7,809 nucleotides of DNA from CAYTXJ01 sp965613025 (GTDB taxonomy: Bacteria > Desulfobacterota > DSM-4660 > Desulfatiglandales > JALVMZ01): the NCBI GenBank assembly GCA_965613025.1, contig CBFDUE010000091.1, forward strand, positions 1 through 7,809, read 5' to 3'. Both the position numbers and the translations under genes were made by a program. The notes beneath the pieces are model-generated. The model did no database searches. It was not told the DNA's origin and worked only from the letters and a program-made list of their open reading frames with translations. Below, piece after piece: positions 1-4,489 of the stretch (position 1 is its first letter; every line of letters starts with the position of its first letter).

Positions 1-2
1 TT

Positions 3-68
3 CAAGCAGAAGACGGCATACGAGATCATGCCTAGTCTCGTGGGCTCGGAGATGTGTATAAGAGACAG
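3..68. other. Illumina Nextera P7 / index / transposon-end adapter (artefact)
   Basis: Not genomic DNA. Bases 3-26 are the Illumina P7 flow-cell sequence (it begins CAAGCAGAAGACGGCATACG). Bases 27-34 (CATGCCTA) are an 8-nt i7 index, whose reverse complement TAGGCATG matches the Nextera index I recall as N706. Bases 35-68 are the Nextera read-2 primer ending in the Tn5 mosaic end (19 bases AGATGTGTATAAGAGACAG, 50-68). The two leading T bases probably also come from read-through beyond the oligo. Genomic sequence therefore starts at 69. Any coding call running left of 69 is chimeric. Confidence 0.98.
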
Positions 69-583
69 GGAATATTCTCTCTATTTTCATGGGTTACCTG
101 AATTAGCACTGTATCGTTTCTCTGCTTTATACCTTCTATAAAACCATTCCCTTTAAGTTTTATTGTCCCAATGAGGAGCTTCTCTGAATTAAGAGCCTCA
201 ATTACGATATCTTTAAATCTTCTGGAAAAGAGTTCCATCTTTCCGATCTCATCTAATAGGATAATCCTGCATTCTTCATCTTGAAGACCATCTTCAATAG
301 CCCCTACCCCTATATCTTCAAGATCCTCTATATTTACCCCATACTTTCCTACCCTGAACCTGCTCTTAATATCTATGTGTGCCAAGATCCCCTCTCTGCC
401 ATCCAATGTTTTCAATCTAAATCCCACCCTTTTCCCTCTACTACGTATCTCCTCTGTATAGAATCCCTTTGCGTTATTTACAAGGCCTGCTATATTCTTA
501 ATAATAGTAGTTTTTCCTATAGATGGAGGACCAGTTAGAAGAATATTTTTAGGTTTTGTAAACATATGATAAGATGGAATCAA
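69..583 (-). CDS. THEP1-family nucleoside triphosphatase, 3' end truncated by contig end
   Basis: P-loop NTPase of the THEP1 family (archaea and many thermophilic bacteria), which hydrolyses NTPs in vitro; its cellular role is unclear. Walker A is GPPSIGKT (residues 18-25), followed by the family signature GFYTEEIR (40-47), VGFR (53-56) and VGKYGVN (78-84). Walker B is RIILLDEIGKMEL (106-118) with Asp111-Glu112. The C-terminal VTHENREN (163-170) is the usual last conserved motif, so probably only a handful of native residues are missing. The open frame continues to a stop at 32-34, but its last 11 codons (CLLYTSPSPRD) and stop are adapter. The start is uncertain: a TTG at 583 overlaps the upstream TGA by 4 bp (TTGA), while an ATG at 565 (residue 7, MFTKPKNILLTG) resembles family N-termini better. 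Neither has a Shine-Dalgarno sequence, so translational coupling to the preceding gene is likely. Confidence 0.9.
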
Positions 584-2286
584 TAAAGGCCAAGCAATCT
601 TCTGTCCCTCATTCTGACATACCCTCTATGGGTAATCCTTAAATGAGGTATGGCAGCAGTTCCCATCACATCAATGGTAAGCAGTGGCCTTTCCCAAAGG
701 ACCCCGTTTTCCCTTAATCTATTCTCCAACGATTTTACAGCCCTATATATCTCTTCCATGGGTTTAAGGGATATCACACCACAGACCTCTGCCTTAAATT
801 CTGAAACCACATTCTCTCCAATTGCAAAGACCGCCCCTCCCTGAATCTCTTTAAGTCTCCTTAGCACCGTAATCATTGAGATCTTATCAACCCCTACCAC
901 TATGCAGTCACATGTATCCCAACACATGGTGGAACCACATGCTCCCCTTTGAAGACCATAGTCCTTTACAAAACCAAGAAATCGTCCTTTTCCTCCGATC
1001 CTATCAATGGCAAGGACCATATTCAGATCCTTATCATCTGAATCATAAAAGCCCTCAGAGGTAACAAGCCGTGTTATCTGCTCCATCACCCTTACTCTGC
1101 CACTGGGACGATCTGGTATCTCTTCTATATCTTTTAGATCTACGCTGTGAAACATATATTCTGGATACTGAGCCTCTATGGGTTCTACAAGCACCTCTCC
1201 ATCCTCATATATCTTCTTTCCTCTGCATATAACCAGAGTTGGGTCATAATCTCTTGGAGACGGAATTAACACCAGATCTGCCATTCTAAATGGGGCAATT
1301 GCACCAAAAAGATCGTCTAAGTGAAAATGCTCTGCTGGATTTAAGGTAACCATCTTATAGGCAATACTTAATGGCACACCAAAAGAGATCAACCTCTTTA
1401 AGGCAAAGTCTAAATAGCCCTCTTCCATAAAACCCTGTGGGTCCACACCATCAGTGGTAAGTATGAGCCTTCTAAGATCAATATCATTTTTAAAAATATC
1501 TGCTACACCCTCAAGCTCTCTTCTTATGGCTCCATCCCTTATCATCACCCAATAGCCCAATCTCAACCTCTCAATCACCTCCTTCTCTGTGATGGGTTCA
1601 TGGCATGAAGAGACCCCCAGCAGTGTATATGCCTGAAGCTTCTGCCCCTTGGCTCCAGCAGTATGTCCTTCAATTCTTTTATTAAAGATATGGGTAAGAT
1701 CTGCCAGATCCTTTATTCGTTTAGACTGGGTTCCTCTTGCAAAGAGATTCCCCCAGTATGCTTCACCCATACCAAGACAATAGGGGTCTTTCAAAAATTC
1801 CCTAAGCTCCTGTGCGTTCCCTGCCTTTCTCTCTTCCTCTTCAGTAAGTCCACATAGGGGAGGCACAGTATAAAACATATTTATTGGTTGATCCTTAAAG
1901 GGCTTAACAAAATATCTTATCCCTTCTGTTCCGCTTATAAAGGCAAGCTCCATTGTCTCGGTTATCACAGTGGTAACACCTGTGGGGATCACATGTTTTA
2001 TAAATTCTCTAAGGCCTGATCTAAACATTATGTGGGTATGGGAATCTATAAGCCCTGGAATTGCCGTGTATCCTTTACAGTCAATGATCTCTGTATCTTT
2101 TGCTTTCGAGTAGTCAAAATATTCTCCCACATATGCAAACCTGGTATCTTTTATGAGGATCAGTTGATCTTCAATAAATTCACCGCTAAAGGAATTAAAG
2201 ACAGATACGTTTTCCATTGCGATGGATGGAGGAGATTTTCCAAGTGCTACATCAAATAGATCCTCTACTATACCTTTTTTTATCAT
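580..2286 (-). CDS. Adenine deaminase-family amidohydrolase (divergent)
   Basis: Full-length two-domain member of the adenine deaminase family (adenine + H2O to hypoxanthine + NH3; purine salvage, cytoplasm). Numbering counts from a TTG three bases upstream. The composite-domain N-terminus leads into the metal-dependent TIM barrel with the expected ligands: IDSHTHI (His84, His86), GMGE (Glu176), EGHTAG (His209), SCHE (His230) and LTTDGVDP (Asp280). The family C-terminal domain spans about 400-569 (ends RMRDRRLLGLY). The start is ATG at 2286 because AAAGGAG (2294-2300) sits 7 nt upstream. It overlaps the nagZ end by 35 bp, and its TGA overlaps the THEP1 start. Odd points: the usual HIESSM segment is HIMFRS, and the usual His-Asp-Ser-His-Asn motif of the C-terminal domain reads WDTCD (457-461). 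The fold is secure, but adenine as substrate is not, so no symbol is given. Confidence 0.85.
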   Translation of the reverse strand: MIKKGIVEDLFDVALGKSPPSIAMENVSVFNSFSGEFIEDQLILIKDTRFAYVGEYFDYSKAKDTEIIDCKGYTAIPGLIDSHTHIMFRSGLREFIKHVIPTGVTTVITETMELAFISGTEGIRYFVKPFKDQPINMFYTVPPLCGLTEEEERKAGNAQELREFLKDPYCLGMGEAYWGNLFARGTQSKRIKDLADLTHIFNKRIEGHTAGAKGQKLQAYTLLGVSSCHEPITEKEVIERLRLGYWVMIRDGAIRRELEGVADIFKNDIDLRRLILTTDGVDPQGFMEEGYLDFALKRLISFGVPLSIAYKMVTLNPAEHFHLDDLFGAIAPFRMADLVLIPSPRDYDPTLVICRGKKIYEDGEVLVEPIEAQYPEYMFHSVDLKDIEEIPDRPSGRVRVMEQITRLVTSEGFYDSDDKDLNMVLAIDRIGGKGRFLGFVKDYGLQRGACGSTMCWDTCDCIVVGVDKISMITVLRRLKEIQGGAVFAIGENVVSEFKAEVCGVISLKPMEEIYRAVKSLENRLRENGVLWERPLLTIDVMGTAAIPHLRITHRGYVRMRDRRLLGLY

Positions 2287-3313
2287 CAAAATACTCCTTT
2301 ACTCTATCAATATCTAAATGACCCTTTTCTATATATCTCTCTTTAACCCTATTTATCCTGTAAAGAGAGCTTCTTATCCTATCCTTTGAGATCTTTCCCC
2401 TCTCTAAGGCCTTCAAGATGGCTTCATAAGAGCGAAAAAAATTTTCATGGTTGTGGCAGATGAGCAGAAGGTCAACCCCTGCCTCAATCGCACTTAGAGC
2501 TACATAACCAGAGCCACTATCTCTTTTCATTGCCCCCATATCCAGATCATCTGTAATGATCATGCCATTAAATCCAAGTTCATTTCTCAATAGCCCCTCT
2601 AAAATCTTGGGTGAAAGAGTGGCTGGATTTAGATTATCAAGCTCCTTATATATAGCATGGGATGTCATTATACATTCAACTCCCGCTTTTATTGAGGATA
2701 TAAAGGGAGGGAGATCTGTTCTATAGATATCATCCTCAGAGATAGTAATTGCAGGTAGCTCTCTGTGGGGATCTGATCTTACAGCACCAAGCCCAGGAAA
2801 ATGTTTTGCCACAGATATTATTCCAGACCTCTGCATCTCTGATATGGAAATGGCACCAAGCAGTGATACTGTATGAGGGTCTTCACCATAGGATCTTCCT
2901 ATGAGACAGCTGTCTACCCATTCTCTCTTTACATCCATGACAGGTGCAAGGTTCATATTAATACCCACAATCTTTAACTCAAAAGAGGTCACCTTAGCAT
3001 ATTCCATCACCCTCTCTATGGGGTCAGGGGCATTTGCCATCTCCTCATTCCCAGGGAATTGGGAAAATGGCTCCTTTAGCCTTGAGACCCTCCCTCCCTC
3101 TTGATCAATGGATATAAATAAGGGGATATCTGACTCTGATTGAAGAGATGAACAGAGATGGGCAAGTTGAACAGGATCTTCAATATTTCTACCAAAGAGA
3201 ATAACTCCTCCAATATGGTATCCTCTTATTAAAGAAAGGGTTTGGGAATCAGGCATACTTCCATATATACCTATCATAAAGAGATTACCAATCTCATTTC
3301 TAATTGCATCCAT
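2252..3313 (-). CDS. nagZ: Beta-N-acetylhexosaminidase NagZ (GH3)
   Basis: Glycoside hydrolase family 3 enzyme of 353 residues, the usual length for single-domain NagZ. Known role: removes N-acetylglucosamine from GlcNAc-anhydroMurNAc muropeptides during peptidoglycan recycling. Visible motifs in order: GGVILFGRN (35-43), IDQEGGRVSRL (69-79, substrate loop), KHFPGLG (170-176), the mobile catalytic loop SDPHRELP (180-187; Asp181/His183 correspond to the Asp-His acid/base dyad), and IITDDLDMGAM (252-262, nucleophile Asp255). No signal peptide or lipobox, so cytoplasmic. The start ATG is fixed by an in-frame TAA two codons upstream; the Shine-Dalgarno is weak (AGAG). First gene of a minus-strand operon and divergent from trmJ. 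The His normally found in KHFPGHG is Leu175, a mild departure. Confidence 0.93.
   Translation of the reverse strand: MDAIRNEIGNLFMIGIYGSMPDSQTLSLIRGYHIGGVILFGRNIEDPVQLAHLCSSLQSESDIPLFISIDQEGGRVSRLKEPFSQFPGNEEMANAPDPIERVMEYAKVTSFELKIVGINMNLAPVMDVKREWVDSCLIGRSYGEDPHTVSLLGAISISEMQRSGIISVAKHFPGLGAVRSDPHRELPAITISEDDIYRTDLPPFISSIKAGVECIMTSHAIYKELDNLNPATLSPKILEGLLRNELGFNGMIITDDLDMGAMKRDSGSGYVALSAIEAGVDLLLICHNHENFFRSYEAILKALERGKISKDRIRSSLYRINRVKERYIEKGHLDIDRVKEYFDDKKRYSRGSI
2294..2300 (-). promoter_or_regulatory. Shine-Dalgarno site fixing the amidohydrolase start
   Basis: On the minus strand AAAGGAG is followed by 7 nt and then ATG (2286-2284). It lies inside the last codons of nagZ, so the downstream gene starts within the upstream coding sequence. 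It supports the ATG over the adjacent in-frame TTG at 2289. Confidence 0.75.
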
Positions 3314-3353
3314 CTCTTAGCCATTCTTCAAGTCTAAGTGTTTTTATAGATTT

Positions 3354-3472
3354 GAGAGCTTTGCATAACCCCTTCTTACACTGGGGGTTACACCCCCAGA
3401 CCCCCAAAAATTAACTTAAAATAACCCATAATTACAGCTTTTTATGAGAGCTTTGAAAAATTCAAAGCTCTC
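3354..3472 (+). mobile_element. MITE-like element, copy A (complete, 119 bp)
   Basis: Small non-coding element in the gap between nagZ and trmJ. Ends are perfect 10-bp terminal inverted repeats, GAGAGCTTTG (3354-3363) and CAAAGCTCTC (3463-3472). They are flanked by a perfect 6-bp direct repeat AGATTT (3348-3353 and 3473-3478), consistent with a target-site duplication. Inside are two strong hairpins: CTGGGGGT/ACCCCCAG (3381-3388 / 3392-3399, 3-nt loop) and a 12-bp stem at the right end (3446-3457 / 3461-3472, AAA loop). It carries no reading frame, so it would need a transposase in trans. An inverted, nearly identical copy occurs at 7703-7809. No known IS family is assigned. Confidence 0.78.
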
Positions 3473-3484
3473 AGATTTTTATTA

Positions 3485-3521
3485 TTTACATAACTAAGTA
3501 TCAATATTTATCTTACTTAGT
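3485..3521 (+). promoter_or_regulatory. Possible trmJ promoter/operator with dyad abutting the start codon
   Basis: An 8-bp inverted repeat, ACTAAGTA (3493-3500) and TACTTAGT (3514-3521), separated by 13 bp, ends directly against the trmJ ATG at 3522. A weak sigma70-like pair, TTTACA (3485-3490) and TATCTT (3509-3514, 18-bp spacer), overlaps it and would put transcription initiation at or just before the ATG. There is no Shine-Dalgarno sequence. The dyad could be an operator or a 5'-end hairpin. No regulator is identifiable. Confidence 0.35.
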
Positions 3522-4265
3522 ATGGAAGAGATCAGCAGAGCCAATCTAAAAAATATTACCATACTGCTTGTTGAACCCCAGATTCCAGAAAATATTGGAG
3601 CAGTGGCAAGGGCAATGTGTAATATGGGTTTTGAAAGGCTCTGTTTAGTTCGTCCCAAGGACTGCGATCTGAGTAGAATCCTTAAGATGGCAAAGGGACC
3701 GGCAATAGATATAGTTGAAGAGATGGAAGTTTATGACGAGCTTTTGGATGCCATAGGCCCATATGAGTATGTGGTAGGAACCACTGCAAGGATTGGCTCA
3801 CGTCGTCCTGCCATGCTTAATGCAAGGGAGTTAGCAAAGGAGGTGATAGGTATCTCCCAGAATAATCATATTGTCATTATGTTTGGTAGAGAAGATCGGG
3901 GACTCAGCAATGATGAGCTGAGATACTGCCATACCATAGTGAGGATACCTACTTCCACCTTTTCTTCTCTTAATCTTGCTCATGCCGTCTTGATTATCTG
4001 CTATGAGATATTTATGGAAAGTGCTGATCTCAAACCCCCTTTTATTGGTAGACTTGCAAACAGATTTGAACTTGAAGCCATGTTTGAACATCTAAAGGAG
4101 ACGCTTATGAAGATAGGTTTTATAAATCCTCAGAATCCTGAGCATTTTATGTTAAATATCAGAAGAATGATACATCGCTATCCAGTAAGGGCAAAGGATG
4201 TCCAGATAATCAGGGGTATATGCAGACAGATAGACTGGTATGTAGATATGAAAAAAAAGTCTTGA
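3522..4265 (+). CDS. trmJ: tRNA (cytidine/uridine-2'-O)-methyltransferase TrmJ
   Basis: SPOUT-class (SpoU/TrmH superfamily) methyltransferase of 247 residues, the usual TrmJ length. TrmJ 2'-O-methylates position 32 of the tRNA anticodon loop using S-adenosylmethionine, as a dimer in the cytoplasm. The three superfamily motifs are present: PENIGAVARAM (22-32, with catalytic-type Asn24 and Arg30), IVIMFGREDRGLSNDEL (117-133) and IPTSTFSSLNLAHAV (142-156), which form the knotted cofactor pocket. The C-terminal helical region (about 185-241, ending RGICRQIDWYV) matches the TrmJ extension rather than short TrmL. ATG at 3522 is the first in-frame start and lacks a Shine-Dalgarno. Its TGA stop (4263-4265) is overlapped by the -35 box of the cimA-leuA promoter, so it is probably a separate unit with some read-through into the attenuator. 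Confidence 0.92.
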   Translation: MEEISRANLKNITILLVEPQIPENIGAVARAMCNMGFERLCLVRPKDCDLSRILKMAKGPAIDIVEEMEVYDELLDAIGPYEYVVGTTARIGSRRPAMLNARELAKEVIGISQNNHIVIMFGREDRGLSNDELRYCHTIVRIPTSTFSSLNLAHAVLIICYEIFMESADLKPPFIGRLANRFELEAMFEHLKETLMKIGFINPQNPEHFMLNIRRMIHRYPVRAKDVQIIRGICRQIDWYVDMKKKS

Positions 4266-4290
4266 CAATAATTTATTATATCAGTATACT
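4262..4290 (+). promoter_or_regulatory. Strong sigma70-type promoter of the cimA-leuA operon
   Basis: TTGACA (4262-4267, 6/6 consensus), a spacer of exactly 17 bp, then TATACT (4285-4290, 5/6 to TATAAT). The -35 box overlaps the trmJ stop codon. Initiation is expected near 4296-4299, with A at 4296 and 4299. This places the start of transcription at or a few bases before the leader-peptide ATG at 4299. Confidence 0.85.
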
Positions 4291-4298
4291 TTTTTATT

Positions 4299-4403
4299 AT
4301 GTTTAAAAAGGGGACAATAGTCATTACCAGATCAGTAGGGATAATAATATCCCTCATACTTAGCCTTATACGCAGTTTGCGTATGGGCCTGGTAATGACG
4401 TGA
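4299..4403 (+). CDS. Branched-chain amino acid leader peptide (attenuator)
   Basis: A 34-codon frame, too short for most gene callers, beginning MFKKGTIVITRSVG and ending RMGLVMT. It has 7 Ile, 5 Leu and 3 Val, 15 of 34 residues. Codons 15-17 are ATA ATA ATA (4341-4349), followed by SLILSLI (18-24). This is the composition of leader peptides such as IlvL and LeuL, whose translation senses charged tRNA supply. The stop TGA (4401-4403) lies just after segment 2 of the attenuator, the position needed for a terminating ribosome to mask it. The start is the least certain part: ATG at 4299 is the only canonical in-frame start but may sit at the very 5' end of the mRNA (leaderless). The AAAGGGG at 4307-4313 lies downstream of it and could only serve a rare ATT at 4323 (9-nt spacing). 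Confidence 0.82.
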   Translation: MFKKGTIVITRSVGIIISLILSLIRSLRMGLVMT

Positions 4404-4456
4404 GATAGCCCCACTTAGATTTTAAAACCGTTATCAGGCCCAAGACCTGATAACGG
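4320..4456 (+). ncRNA. Transcription attenuator RNA of cimA-leuA
   Basis: Four segments form alternative stems. Segment 1 GTCATTACCAG (4320-4330) pairs perfectly over 11 bp with segment 2 CTGGTAATGAC (4389-4399). Segment 2, as CCTGGTAATG (4388-4397), can instead pair over 10 bp, with two G-U pairs, with segment 3 CGTTATCAGG (4429-4438). Segment 3 otherwise pairs with segment 4 in the terminator. Two small hairpins lie between segments 1 and 2: AGGGATA/TATCCCT (4337-4343 / 4348-4354) and ATACGCA/TGCGTAT (4368-4374 / 4378-4384). Inferred logic: a ribosome stalled at the ATA run covers or disrupts segment 1, freeing 2 to pair with 3 (antitermination). When Ile-tRNA is plentiful the ribosome reaches the TGA at 4401, masks segment 2, and the terminator forms. 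Confidence 0.85.
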
Positions 4457-4465
4457 TTTTTTTTT
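4424..4465 (+). terminator. Rho-independent terminator of the attenuator
   Basis: Stem AAAACCGTTATCAGG (4424-4438) with CCTGATAACGGTTTT (4446-4460) gives 12 bp including the G/C-containing core, or 15 bp counting the A-T base. The loop is 7 nt (4439-4445), and an uninterrupted run of nine T residues spans 4457-4465. It lies upstream of cimA and downstream of the leader peptide, so it acts conditionally within the operon leader. It may also stop transcripts reading through from trmJ. Confidence 0.93.
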
Positions 4466-4489
4466 GAAATAAGCTCATGGAGAAGAAGT

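Noticed and set aside
32..68. C-terminal residues CLLYTSPSPRD of the THEP1 homologue as a real extension
   Set aside because: They are the reverse-strand translation of the Nextera adapter, and the stop comes from the index.
3381..3405. CRISPR-like or G-quadruplex signal from the repeated C5/G5 tracts
   Set aside because: There is only one hairpin plus one extra tract per element, with no regularly spaced repeat units; the runs pair with each other as a simple stem.
3446..3480. Intrinsic terminator in the nagZ-trmJ gap (hairpin followed by TTTTT)
   Set aside because: The hairpin is the end of the mobile element, the T-run is target-site flank, and no plus-strand gene ends here.
4299..4465. 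T-box or other riboswitch as the explanation for the cimA leader
   Set aside because: Deltaproteobacterial leuA genes can carry T-boxes, but no T-box consensus bulge or specifier-loop arrangement is visible, while an Ile-rich reading frame and trp/ilv-type alternative stems explain the region fully.
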